DNA of 64,000 bases from Tenrec ecaudatus (Eukaryota; Chordata; Mammalia; Afrosoricida; Tenrecidae). Below the pieces are notes generated by a model. That model did no database searches, was not told the origin of the DNA, and saw only the letters and a program-made list of their open reading frames with translations. The position numbers and the translations under genes were made by a program. Shown one piece after another: positions 52,800 to 63,830 of the stretch. Where the stretch lies: positions 17,011,001 through 17,075,000 of the forward strand of contig NC_134546.1 of assembly GCF_050624435.1 (NCBI RefSeq), written 5' to 3'. Every line of letters begins with the position of its first letter. The stretch's first letter is position 1.

Positions 52800-52965
52800 T
52801 TGGTGGCGCTAACAGTTAACACTCCCAGCTGCTGACTGACATGTTGACAGTTCCAGTCCACCTAGGGATACTTGGAAGAAAGGTCTGGCTGCCTTCTTCC
52901 AAAAATCAGCCATTGCAACCTACTCTGAGACATAGGATGTCACCAAGGGTCAGTATCACCTTCAT
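52800..52965 (+). repeat. AfroSINE, diverged
   Basis: It has the head 'ggtggcgctaacagttaaca' and the tail 'caccaagggtcagtatcacc'. Confidence 0.65.
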
Positions 52966-53049
52966 GCAAATGTTTATTTTATCTTTATTTTCTGCTCAAA
53001 ATCTCCCCATAGCCCAGAGAAGGACGTTCGAACTCTTTTGGATGCATTA

Positions 53050-53560
53050 GCAGAATCTGGCTTTCCCACACCATCCTTCCACTCTCCGTAGGATATACCA
53101 CTTAGTTTCTAGACATGTCACTCCTTTCCAGCCCTTTGCCCGTGCTGTTCCGGTGCCCAGCCGCTTCTCCACCTGTGCACATCTGCCAAGATGCCGCGCT
53201 TGTTTGTAGCATTTTGCATCTTCCATAAGGATATACTTTTATTCCAGTGGGAGAGCAGGGCTTTCAGACTCCGGGCTTTGGGCTCAGCAGGCAGCACAGA
53301 GGAGGGAAGCTGGTCTGGTGCACGTACCCAGGTCGGCAGAGAAATGAGAACGGTAACTGAGGGAAAGAAACACTCTCAAATTTCTCCTCAAATGTCATCA
53401 AGCCTCTTCAAGACAGCAACCATTTATTTCCAGTTTTTTGTCATCTCCACTCAAAGGGGAGCCTCTGGGAGCAGGGTGTGGCCTTTGCACCGTTCTCAGC
53501 ACCAACGATAGTGCAAGGCACCTAGCATTAGGCTCAGCAAGCATTGCCTGAACGTCGGGT
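53050..53560 (+). repeat. L2 LINE fragment
   Basis: 'cagccctttgcccgtgctgt' followed later by 'gtgcaaggcacctagcatta' and 'gcattgcctgaacg' is the L2 3' order. Confidence 0.55.
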
Positions 53561-53584
53561 CAGACGCGCCTTGGATCCTAAAGT

Positions 53585-53875
53585 AGCCCCTTGGTTTTCC
53601 AACATTTCAAAGAGATCTTGTGCAGTAGATCTGCCCAATGTCATGCATATTTTGACCTCTCATTACTGTTTCCAGGAGCATTGATTGTGGATCCAGGCAA
53701 GGTGAAATCCTCGACATCAATCGTTTCTCCGTTTACCAGGAAAGGTCCACTTGTGAGGATTTTGGTTTTCTTCATGTTGAGTTGTAATCCGTATCGCAGG
53801 CTGCAATTCTTCATCTTCGTCGGTAAATGCTTCAAGTCTTCTTCTCTTTCAGCAAACAAGGTGTGTCACCCGCAC
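53585..53875 (-). repeat. RTE/BovB LINE, reverse-transcriptase C-terminal region
   Basis: The minus strand (53641-53859) reads A-E-R-E-E-D-L-K-H-L, then 'LQLNMKKTKILTSGPFLVNG' and 'DFTLPGSTI'. This matches the BovB reverse-transcriptase segment after the active site (L-K-L-N-I-x-K-T-K-I-M, then F-L-G-S-x-I). The Y-A-D-D catalytic box is not included. It is truncated. Confidence 0.85.
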
Positions 53876-54016
53876 AGGAAAGGCTGTGAGCAAGCCTCCC
53901 CAATGCCACGGTCTGCGTGGAACCCAGCTTCTCCCACACCGGCCTCTTGATCCACGGACAGGTGCTACGTCTGCACAATGACGTGTCCTGTCACTCCCTT
54001 CGCCTCAAGGCTATCC

Positions 54017-54076
54017 ATACATTATTACGATTCATCATTATTACGATTCATACGATCCATACATTATTACGATTCA
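54017..54076. repeat. Short tandem of 'cattattacgattcat' units
   Basis: Three imperfect repeats of this 15-16-base unit are visible. Confidence 0.8.
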
Positions 54077-54266
54077 AGTGCCTCTGTGTAATCAATAAAA
54101 CACAAGGAACCCTCTTCCGGAGAGCGCAGCTTCATTCTCGGAGAGGCTTGACGTCAGTCAGTTCCCAGGAGATCATGCAGACTGGCCCATGAGTGCCTTT
54201 TGAAATGCCCTTATAACACATCATATTTATTATAGAACATGCCTATGAGTGCTGATGTTGATAGAA

Positions 54267-54342
54267 ATTCAGTATAATGATTAAGACTTTGGGATATATA
54301 TTTAATTCAGTATAATGATTAAGACTTTGGGATATATATTTG
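54267..54342. repeat. 38-bp tandem duplication
   Basis: Two near-identical 38-bp units begin 'attcagtataatgattaaga'. A run of 'tttgggatatata' units follows. Confidence 0.9.
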
Positions 54343-54399
54343 GGATATATATATTTGGGATGTATCCGTGATGTAACCTAGACAAAGACAAGGTATTGA

Positions 54400-54578
54400 A
54401 TCGTCTCCGTGGTGGTACACTGGGGGAAGTGCTGGGTGGTGAACCAAGAGCTTTGCAGTTCAAGCTCACCAGCCAAACTTTGGGAGAGAGGAGGCTGTCA
54501 TCTGTTTATAGCCCCAGAAGCCCCTTGACACACTTCTACTCTGTCCTGTATGGGGGCGCTATGAATTGGTATGGATTT
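54400..54578 (+). repeat. AfroSINE
   Basis: It has the head 'gtctccgtggtggtacactg' and the tail 'gcgctatgaattggtatgga'. It abuts the LTR-like element to its right. Confidence 0.75.
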
Positions 54579-54580
54579 GA

Positions 54581-55080
54581 TGTGTTGGTCTGAGTACTTT
54601 AGAGAAACAAATCCACAGAAACTCATGTATAAGAGAGAGTTTTATATAAAGGGTAAGTGCACATCAAGAAAACATCCCAACCCAGTGCTGCCTAAGCCCA
54701 CAAGTCCAACATTAACCCATATGTCCCACACCAATCCACAAAGTCCTCCTCCATCTCACAAAACACACGCAATCATGCCGAATGCAGGAGGAAAGCTGAA
54801 TCAGTGAATGTGTAAGCATCTCAGTGCTGGCAGGGGTCTCCACACAGCTGCTCCAGCACCCAGGACTGCATCGGGGTAGGTCCATGTGGTTTCTCCTGAG
54901 GGACGTCCTGTAGGAAGTGAGCCTTGCCAGCTGAAGCAGGGAACTGGCTAAGGCAGCTGCACCCTGGTCCGACCATCAGAAAGGAAGAGACCCGAGAACT
55001 AGAAAGGCGAGGTTCACCGAGCCATTTATCCCTCTGCCCTTCAATTAACCCCACATGTATTTATCGGCCAGGTTGGCACA
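54581..55080 (-). mobile_element. LTR-like fossil, type B (solo)
   Basis: On the minus strand it begins TGTGCCAACCTGG and ends near ACCAACACA, about 500 bp. It shares its 3' half with the type-A copies further right. Size, TG-start and CA-end fit a solo LTR of an old class III (ERVL/MaLR-like) element. No internal region is present. Confidence 0.55.
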
Positions 55081-55404
55081 ATAAACTACCTACCTCAGTG
55101 ACAGTGGGTGTAGTTCTGGTTCATGTGTAAACCCTAGAAATTATCGTGCCACAGCTTGGTTGTTCTTGATAATCTATTTGTAATAAGTTAACCTTTGCCT
55201 TCACCCCTGGGCCATGGCTACATCCATGTACTGTTGTGTTGTTAAGGTGTCGTCACGTTGTCATGACGACTGTGCACAGCGGAACGGAATGATGCCCAGT
55301 CCTTGCTGTCCTTTGGCTTGTGGCCACGTTTGAGCCCATGGTTTCGGCCATAGTCAGAGTCCCTCCCTTCGAGGGTCTTTTTCTTTTTCACAGACCCTCT
55401 ACTT

Positions 55405-55590
55405 TACCAGGGAGCTCTGGAGGGACAGGGTCACGGGTGGGGGCTGTTACCTGCACAGTCTGCAGTTCGAAGCCGCCAAGAGACCTTTCTACGCCTGTGA
55501 AGAGTTACAGGCTCAGAAACGCACCCAGACAGTTCTGCCGTGCTGTGCAAGGGCTGCAGTGAGCCCCAGTGCACCTGATGGTGGGTGGTG
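55405..55590 (+). repeat. AfroSINE
   Basis: It has the body 'tgcagttcgaagccgccaag' and the tail 'gggctgcagtgagccccagt'. Confidence 0.65.
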
Positions 55591-55750
55591 GTTTCCATTT
55601 GAACAAGCATAATGTCCTTTCCCAGGAAATGGCCCTTTCTGGTAACATGCTTAAGGCAGGTGAGCATTCTGGCTGTATTTCCTCCAAGACAGATTTGTTT
55701 GTTCTTCTGGAACGTGGCATGATTTCATGTCCACTTGAAGCTATAGAAAA
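55591..55750 (-). repeat. RTE/BovB LINE fragment
   Basis: The minus strand reads S-R-R-T-N-K-S-V-L-E-E-I-Q-P-E, a match to the BovB C-terminal box A-R-R-x-N-Q-S-x-L-K-E-I. Confidence 0.8.
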
Positions 55751-56724
55751 ATGTAAGGGTGGGGCTTAGCCTGTCAATCATGTCAACCTGATGGTGACTC
55801 CTTGTGGGCATGGCCTTCTCATAAGGAGGGCTCTGGGGACCTCTCTCTCTCTCTCTGGGGGCCTCCACCTTCCTGCTGGATGACCCTGCCTCCTGCCAGA
55901 GCCCTGGGGTGCATCCACTGCCATCGGATCCACAAGCCTGTACCCACCGGCCTGTGACCTTCCTGCATTCTGCATCATTGCGTGGGGATGCGTGAGTCTG
56001 AAGAGGGATGTGTTAGGGTTCTCTAGAGAAACAAAACCAGAATGCTAATAGTTACATGTATATTTACATAGATCAATATATAACAGAAGAAATAAACAGT
56101 TAATTAAACGATAAAGCAGTACAAATGGCTCAGTGCAACTCACTCCTGTGAGACAGTTGTGAGACACTGGCAGCCCTTCAAGTCTTGAGGGCCGCTGGGC
56201 AGTCCTCTGTAGAGCAATTCAGGCTATCCAGGCACAGGCAGCAAACAGCAAGGCAGGTCACCAACAGTCGGCCAGATGACAGGGTCCGACAGTCCCCCAG
56301 CTCAAGAGATGTAAATTCGAACAGTGTGGCAAAGCAGGTCTTGGAGGAACCTCAAATTACAGTGACACAGTCCACGGGTTAGGCATCCCACAGGTAGTGT
56401 AGCTTGCAAAATGAGGCACAGAACAAGCAAGGCAGCCACACACTGGCCCGATGATCAAAGAGCAAGAGACAAGAGAGGCGCGGTTCACCAAGCCATTTAT
56501 CTCTCTGCCCTTCAGTTAATCCCACAGGTGTTCATTGGCCAGGTTGGCACAATAAACGTCAATGATCTCAAGTGACTTATGGACTAGTATCAGACTTATG
56601 GTCTTGAGTTGGACTGGGTTGGGATGTTTTCTTGATGTCTGGTGGCATCTTTTTAATAAAGCTCTTTGTTGCACATCTGTGAGTGTCTCTGGATTTGTTT
56701 CTCTAGTCACTCTGGCCTAGCACA
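55751..56724 (+). mobile_element. LTR-like fossil, type A, with a nested type-B copy
   Basis: Its left part 'gcttagcctgtcaatcatgt' and its right part 'gtgtctctggatttgtttct' are the family ends. Between them, at 56011-56551, a type-B copy lies in the opposite orientation. Old and solo-like. Confidence 0.6.
56011..56551 (-). mobile_element. LTR-like fossil, type B, nested
   Basis: It starts on the plus strand with TGTTAGGGTTCTCTAGAG and ends GGTTGGCACA. Both ends match the copy at 54581-55080. It is younger than the type-A copy that it splits. Confidence 0.6.
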
Positions 56725-56971
56725 CGGCAGTACATGGTACTTTCAAGATTCTTTGATAGCACCAGGGGTCAAATGCATCAGGGCTCCCGTTGTGGTCATA
56801 CCGAGGTCTCAGATGTCCAACTCCTCTCAGATATCATTCCCCTCAACTTCTCCCTGCCCACTATACTTCCTCAACTCCCTGGGTTCTCTGAATTGCCAGC
56901 GTCTCACAGAAACTCACGAAACTTTAAGGAAGTGTCTCACGTGGGTATGAGGGTCAGGCAAAGACGAGGCC

Positions 56972-57975
56972 AAGTTGTCAGAGAAACAAAACTAGTAAAT
57001 ACTCATATGTGTATAAGAAAAAGCTTTATAATGACGAAATATACATCTTTCCCCTGGTTCCTAAGTGCTGCCTCCTCCCATCATGATCCTAATTCCACCT
57101 TACAAATCCAGCTAGACCAGAGCATGTGCACTGGCACAGACAGGAACTGGAAACACAGGGACTCCAGGACGGATGATCCCTTCAGGGCCAGTGGTGAGAG
57201 TGGCGATACTGGGGAGGGTGGAGGGAGGGTCAGGTGGAAAGGGGGAACCGATTACCAGGATCTACATATAACCCCCTCCCTGGGGGATGGACAACAGAAA
57301 AGTGGGTGAAAGGAGACGTCGGACAGTGTAAGATACGACAAAATAAGAATTTATAAATTATCAAGGGTTCATGAGGGAGGAGGGAGCAGGGAGGGGGTAA
57401 ATGAGGAGCTGATGCCAGGAGCTTAAGTGGAGAACAATTGTTTTGAGAATGATGAGGGCAATGAATGTACAGCTGTGTTTACACAATGGATGGATGTATG
57501 GATTGTGGTAAGAGCTGATGTGAGAAGAGTTGGTTGTATGTATGGATCGTGATAAGAGCCTCCAATAAAGTGATTAAAAAAAGAGTTTTAGATCAAAGAG
57601 TAATTTCATATCAGAAAGGCACCCAGCTTGTCCAATCTGAGTCCACGAGTCCAGTGCGAGTAGGAGGCCTCTTGATACTCACATAACTGCAGGCGAATGA
57701 TGCAGAAAGGTGGAGTGGGGCGCAAGAAGCTCTCAGGTCAGTGGGTGCAGAGTCAAGCGGCTCCAAGGTCGGTGGAAATGGGCAGCGGCCTACAGCGCTC
57801 AGGATGGGGAGGCCCACCTGAGGCTGACCTCGGAGGCAGGCTAGCGGGAAGGGGCAGAGAGAGGAGGGGTCCCCAGTGTGTCTTTTATAAAAGGACCAAA
57901 CCTTCCAGGAGGTATCAGTAGGTTGGGCTCTGCCTGGCCCTCCATAGAGAAGCCATCAATGTTACATAGAATCTA
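56972..57975 (-). mobile_element. LTR-like fossil split by an L1-type insertion
   Basis: Antisense end text 'cagagaaacaaaactagtaa' and 'tcatatgtgtataag' precedes an L1-type tail. Text like 'aagagtttta' resumes afterwards and extends to about 57975. A related but distinct LTR-like family. Confidence 0.45.
57053..57580 (+). repeat. L1-type retrotransposon 3' end
   Basis: This sense copy of about 525 bp ends 'cctccaataaagtgattaaa'. It closely follows the copy at 50752, with a small internal duplication near the 'gtatggattgtggtaagag' box. Confidence 0.85.
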
Positions 57976-58015
57976 ACTGCCACCCGGAGCAAATGAGGGG
58001 CCTAGAACCAGAAGC

Positions 58016-58205
58016 TAAAAATATCTTCAATTCTTACTCATGGCGACCCCATGTGTATCTGAGTGGGACTGTCCTCCATCGGGGTTTCAATGGGTGTTTG
58101 TTCAGAAAGCAGACCGCCAAGCCTTTCTGTGGTTGTGCCTCTGGGGGGACATGGCCTCTAACTTTAAAGTTAGCAGATGCGTGTGTTAACCATTTGTACC
58201 ACCCA
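58016..58205 (-). repeat. AfroSINE variant (antisense)
   Basis: 'ctcatggcgaccccatgtgt' followed by 'ccatttgtaccacccatgac' is the antisense order of a second AfroSINE subtype. Confidence 0.6.
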
Positions 58206-58217
58206 TGACAGCCTACT

Positions 58218-58726
58218 TGTGGGAGTTATGGAATATGTTGCCAATGTGAGAGTAGTAAGAGTGAAGGGGTGATGTTTAGCCTGTCAATTAGGTTGCAGCT
58301 TGATGACCTCATCTGGAGGTGCCACAGAGATAAATAGCTCGCTGGAGGCAGGACACACACTCCACCCTGTGAGACATTCTTTTTACCAAGCCACATGGAG
58401 ACAGGCTGATGGCAGCCAGAGCCCTGGAGCTGGAGGAGTCACATGGAGACCCATGGCAGCGCTGAGATGCTTCCGCCACCATGGAGCCACAAGACTTTCC
58501 ACTCACTGGGTTGTGATCTTCCTGCATTCAGCATCATCGCGAGGCTGCATGAGTCTAAAGAGGAATTTATGGACTAGCATCGACAAATGGGGTAATGTCG
58601 GACTTATGGACTTGATCTGGACTGGGTTGGGATGTTTTTTAATATACAATTGCTATTTTATGTAAAACTCTCTCTTATACACATATGAGTCTCTATGAGG
58701 TTCGCTGTTCCAGCCGGACTAACACG
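58218..58726 (+). mobile_element. LTR-like fossil, type A (solo)
   Basis: It has the family start with 'gcctgtcaattaggttgcag' and the end 'ccggactaacacg'. About 510 bp, old and worn. Confidence 0.55.
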
Positions 58727-59375
58727 CTGTTTGCAGGGAAGTAGCCTCCTATGGTGACCCTTTCCAACAGTGCCTCTGAGTCAGGGCACTATTCAATAAA
58801 CAAAGTGGCCAGCGGAGCTCTGGGTTGGAACCTGGACAAAAGCAAGCTGACCCATTGATAATCTCGTGGCCTAAAATAGGCATATGTGGCAATGCGCTGG
58901 GTAAATCTATGGCTCAAGACTTCTTCAAAGTGTTGAAGAGCAAGGGCGTTACTTTGAGGATTAAGGTGCGCCCGACTCGAGCCATGATTGTTTTCCATCA
59001 CCTCATATGGTGTGAAAGTTGGACATTGACTAAGGATGACAGAAGGAGGGTCGATGCATTTGGATTGCTCGCCAGGACTATCGAAGGCTCCACGGACTGC
59101 TGGAAGCACAAGCCCATTGGTTTTGGAAGCAGCACAGCCAGAACGCTCCTTAGACCCGAAGATGGTGGCACCTTGTCTCAAATGTTTTGGACAAGTTATG
59201 CGGAGACTAATCCCTGGACATCATGCTTGGTAAAGTAGAGGGGCAGCAAAAACGAGGAAGACTCTCGACAAGAAAGAGTGACCGAGTGGCTGCCATGCGG
59301 GGTTTGGACGTAACAATTGTGAAGACGGCACAGGACAAGGCAGTATTTTAAGCGGACTCAGGGCACCTGACGATG
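58727..59375 (+). repeat. RTE/BovB LINE, ORF2 C-terminal end
   Basis: The plus strand at 58825-59238 reads K-G-V-T-L-R-I-K-V-R, then 'CESWTLTKDDRRRVDAFGLL' and R-S-L-D-P-K-M-V (in a second frame). This is the BovB end region (C-E-S-W-T-x-x-K-x-x-x-R-R-x-D-A-F-E-L-W). A basic stretch and a line like G-C-H-A-G-F follow with stops. It is the longest RTE copy here, and dead. Confidence 0.88.
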
Positions 59376-59890
59376 AGGTACTTGACCAGGTGCTGCTTTC
59401 AAAAGTACAATTGCAAAAGTATAAAATGTTTCATCCATGAAGCTTCTCAAACCGCTATGGAACCCCAAAGGTCTCTGGTATGCTTTGAGGCGCTTGATCC
59501 AAACCAATCTTCCCACGGAACTGGGATGTCCAGGAACAAAGGGTCACACAGTAGGTGAAGGAATGAAAGAGACACCTTCTTTATTCCCTGCATCCCCATC
59601 ATTCTGGCCATGGTTTCCTGACGTCACTTTGTGATCTCCTGACCCCCTGTTGGCGTGTAGGACCTGGAACTGGATGGAAGCCGGGGTTGTGTCGATATTA
59701 CCTTTGTCACCTGGGAGGTTGCCTTCAGTAACAATGCAAATAACAGCTTCTTTGTACTGAGCACATATTGTGTGCTAGATGTGCAGAGACTTTAGGAGAG
59801 AAACTCTACCTTCTTCTTCCTCCCCAGGCCCAGTTTTGTGGGTGTAACTGTCATTCTCTTTGGACAGGAGCAGTTTTAGGACTCAGTGTG
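59376..59890. other. Intergenic DNA with a possible L2 piece
   Basis: 'tactgagcacatattgtgtg' at about 59756 resembles antisense L2. Otherwise nothing is recognised. Confidence 0.4.
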
Positions 59891-59892
59891 AT

Positions 59893-60045
59893 TTCTAAGG
59901 TGGCACAAACAGTGAGTGCACTTAGCTGCTGGCCAAAAGATCGGGGACTCCAGTGTGCCCAAAGGCCTCTGGGAAGACAGGCCTGGCAATTTACTTGTGC
60001 AAAGCCAGTCACCGAAAGCCCCAGAGAGGACAGGTCTGCTCTGAA
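59893..60045 (+). repeat. AfroSINE, diverged
   Basis: 'gtggcacaaacagtgagtgc' and 'ctgggaagacaggcctggca' follow the family order. Confidence 0.5.
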
Positions 60046-60179
60046 CTGTCATGGCTTGTGGGGCGTTGGAAGGACTCAGCAGCTGCAGGTTTTAAACATA
60101 ACATTGGTGCTTTCTTCACCGTGGACAATGGTCACAGAGTTTGGAAAGTCCTGCCTGAGGTATTGTGTAGGTCATGGAG

Positions 60180-60670
60180 TGTGGCAGTTACAGAATCTCC
60201 TGTCAACTTGTGGAGGGGTGGAGTCTAGTGTGTCAATCAGGTCACAGCTGGATGACCTCATTTATAGGCATGATGGAAATAAATAGCTCACTGGAGGTCA
60301 GATTCACATAGAGTCTCGGCTTCGTCTTCCTGTTGACAAGACACATGGAGTTATGCTGATGCTGCCAGAGCTTTGGGGCTGAGGAGCCATGTGGAGACCC
60401 AAGCCAATGCTCAGATGCTTCTACCGCCACTGGATCCACAAGACTTTCCACCCACTGGCCTGTGATCATGCTGCACTTGGCATCATTGCATGGGTTACAT
60501 GAGTCTAAAGAGGAATTTATGGACTAGTATTGGAGATATAGGCTAACATCGGACTTATGGACTTGATCTGGGATGTTTTATTAATATACAATTACTCTTT
60601 ATATAAAGCTCTTTCTCATACACATGTGAATGTCTCTGGATTTGTTTCTCTAGTCAACCAGACTAGCACA
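60180..60670 (+). mobile_element. LTR-like fossil, type A (solo)
   Basis: It runs from 'tgtggcagttacag' to 'gactagcaca', about 490 bp. It closely resembles the copy at 60740. Confidence 0.6.
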
Positions 60671-60739
60671 CAGATCCAGGTTCTGTTGGAGATGCTTATG
60701 TCCATCAGCCTTGGGGCTGAGCATCCAACTCTTTAGTGT

Positions 60740-61258
60740 TGTGGCAATTACATAAATGCTTGTCAATTTGAATGAAGGGGTGGAGTCTAGCCTGTCAATC
60801 AGGTCACAGCCAATCATGCCTCTGTGTGGGCATGGCTTTCTCCTGAAGATTCTGGGAACTTCTGTCTTCTTCCCTGTAGGCAGGGCACACACCCTCTCTG
60901 CTTTGTCTTCCTGCTGACAAGCCACGTGGAGCTATGCTGGTGGCAGCCAGGACCTTGAGGAGCCACATTAAGATCCACACCAGCGCCGAGATGCTTTCAC
61001 CACCACTGGATCCACAAGACTTACCATCCACTGGCCTGTGATCTTCCTGCATTCAGCATCATTGCATATATTGCATGAGTCTGATGAGGAATTTATAGAC
61101 TGGTATCGGACAGATGGGCTAATATTGGACTTATGGACCTGATCTGGACTGGGGTGGGGTGTTTTCTTGATAAACAATTACTCTTAGATATCAAGTTCTC
61201 TCTTACCCATATAGGAGTGTCTCTGGATTTGTTTCTCTAGTCAACCCAGACTAACACA
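60740..61258 (+). mobile_element. LTR-like fossil, type A, with target duplication
   Basis: It runs from TGTGGCAATTACA to GACTAACACA, 519 bp. AGTGT directly precedes (60735-60739) and follows it (61259-61263). A 5-bp duplication with TG...CA ends is the mark of an integrase-inserted LTR element, and 5 bp is typical of ERVL/MaLR. No internal region, so it is a solo LTR. Confidence 0.75.
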
Positions 61259-61263
61259 AGTGT

Positions 61264-62420
61264 CCTCAGTCTACCTCTGCCAATCTGTCTTTCAGCGAAA
61301 CCATGGAGAGAGCCACTCCCTCTTACTCTGTCTTCCTTCTCCATCTCTCAGTTCTGGAGGAGACCATCAACTCTCAGGGGTGTGGTGGCAGGACATGAGT
61401 TAGTGTCGCTGAGGTATATAATTATTATCGTGGGACTCAGGCTGTTGGGAACCCGTGTTCCCCTCTCTCCCACTCTTATTGTGGTTGTCACCATAATGAT
61501 GATGATGATGATGATGACAACAATCATTTGTGGAACCGCTGTGGGTCAGGCGTAGGGAGGAGCGCTGCGGAGTCTCAGTAAGGAAGGCCTCTTGGGGTCC
61601 TTTTCAGTCCGGCCCAGAGGAGGTGACCAGAGACCTGCCTGTCACACACACTCAACCCAAGAGGCTCTCCCCTCTTTTTAGTGACGTCCCACTTAGGGAG
61701 CTTGGTTGACACCCTTGGGTTGGGGCTGGTCTCGGGCCTTCCTATTTCTGAGACTCAGTTTCTTCGCCTGTAACATGAAGTAAGGGGGAGTTGGAGAGCT
61801 CTGTCGTCCCCCTCCCTCGTTCACCAAACAGCCCCGTCCACCTGAGAGCACCTCTGTAGCTGGGCAGCAGGCCTGGCAGCCACATGTGGAAGAGTTCAGA
61901 GGTGAGAACTGCTCTGAGGCCTGGTTCTGAGGGTGACAAGAAGTGAGAACTATGTGCAGTACAGGACACAAAGAGGAGGACACTGGGTTTCTGAGAAGAT
62001 CAGGAGTAAGAAAGGAGATTCAAGAGAGAATTCCAAGAGGTACGAAAGACGGATTGCATCTACTACAAACCCTGAAAACGTTACCTACCGTCAACCCCTT
62101 GCAGTGTCCACATCCAAGACACCCCAGGTCAACAAGCGGTCCACGGCACCTCATGTGCAGTTCAGCCCCCGGGTCTGAGGAGAAAGCAGGAAGGGTCATT
62201 CCTGACCTCGCCCAGGACCACTGTGAGCCTTTTGGCCTGAGGAGAATGGAAAGATGGCCCTCGCCTTGAATAAACAACATTTGTACACGTGTTTGTTCCT
62301 GAAATCAGCAAAGCTCAGTGGGATATCTGGGTGGTGGTGGCCCAGGGGGTTAGAGGTCAGTGCTGAGTTGAGTGAGAAGTCCTTGGGGTACGGGTGGGGG
62401 GCTGGGGGGAGGGAAGGAAG
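61264..62420. other. Intergenic DNA with a (GAT)n tract
   Basis: A (GAT)n microsatellite lies at about 61495-61517. A possible antisense L2 piece follows near 61520-61560. No gene is supported; the open frames have no recognisable product. Confidence 0.45.
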
Positions 62421-62425
62421 AACTG

Positions 62426-62878
62426 TGTGGTAGTCACGTAATTTCATGTCAGCTTGATAAACAGAGTGAAGGGTGGAGTCTAGCCTGTCAATCAGGTCAC
62501 AGCCTGATGATGCCTCCTGGTGGGTGTGACCGTCTCATGAGGATTCTGGGAACTTCCTCTCTTTCTCCCTGGAGGAGGGCCGCACTCTCTCTCTGGTTCA
62601 CCTTCCGGTCAAGGAGCCACATTCAGAGGGCTGGATTGGATCCACAAGACTTGCTCCCACCAGCGTGTGTGCTTCCTGCTTCCTGCATTTGGCATCATTG
62701 CATGCACTGCATGAATCTGAAGTGGAATTTATGGACTAGTACCAGACGTGGGCTCATAGCAGACTTCCGGACTGGGCTGGGCTTTTTTCTCAAGAGACCA
62801 TTGCTCTTCCATAGAAAGCTCCTTCCTAACCATAGATGAGTGTCTTTGAATTTCTTTCTCATCAACCCGGCTTAGCGG
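62426..62878 (+). mobile_element. LTR-like fossil, type A (solo)
   Basis: It has the family start 'gtcacgtaatttcatgtcag' and 'gtctagcctgtcaatcaggt'. The end is worn. About 450 bp. Confidence 0.6.
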
Positions 62879-62879
62879 C

Positions 62880-63830
62880 CTTCATCTCCAGCCTATGGCT
62901 GCTGGTTCGAAGCCCAAGAAGGAGGTGGGACCGCCAGGCTCCAGTGGAACGGCTGGCAGGGTGGAGTGCCGGCTGCAGCTGGACCCCACAGTGGGTGGGA
63001 TGCATTCCTCCTCCTGATCTGTGAGATGACTGATCACAGTGAGAAAGGGAGTCAGTGTGAGGAGCAGGTCTAGTGCTTTAGCAGATGCTCCGGCAAGCGC
63101 CTTCTTCATGGAGGGGCAGGCGATGGGGACGAAATGCCCATGGCCGGCCTTTGCCAGTGGCACTCCTACCCTGGAGGAGCTCCAGCTACCCAGGTGTGGC
63201 CCAGGACTAAGGTATGAGACGTGGCCAAGGCTGGGTGGCTCTCTCCTTGGCATTCAAGAAGAATAAAGTGAAAATCTATCTGACAGGAAGGCATGAAAGA
63301 GAGAAAATATCATCCCGGGGAAGCCACAGAAAGACGGACTTCTTTAAACTCACTAATACCCCACGGGAGCCATCATATTCTCATGGGCCAGAGGCCCCCT
63401 GTCACCTGGAGGAGCAGAGATCACTGGAAGGGTCATCCCTAGGAGTATTCTGAGCCAGGTAGTAGGAGCTGCTGGGTGGGCTGCCTCCCTGGAGTGGGCA
63501 GACAGAGTGGCTGAATCTGGGGGTGGTATCCTTTCAGCTTCGGCAATGCGGACATGGAACCTTGGAAGATTGCTTCAGAGACAGTGAGCCTGGCAAGGTA
63601 AAGGATAACTTGCTCTGTTTAAGTGATTTAAAGGGGTAGCCGTTTTATGCACACTTGGACACTTATCTCAGGAATAACTTCCTTGTTATTTCACAACTTC
63701 CTCGTATTTCACTGAGCATTAGGCAAACAATTCAGAACTCCTGCCCTGTGAACAGGAACCTCGGGGGCCTGCTACCTGGCTGATCCAAGGAGACGTTGGC
63801 ACAAGTCAATGTGGGGCACCATGGACTGTG
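62880..63830. other. Intergenic DNA, no recognised gene
   Basis: A 123-codon open frame on the minus strand (62882-63253) has no domain, signal or family that I recognise. I take it as chance. Confidence 0.4.

Noticed and set aside
62882-63253. 123-codon minus-strand frame
   Set aside because: No family, signal or splice context is recognised, and base composition and length fit chance.
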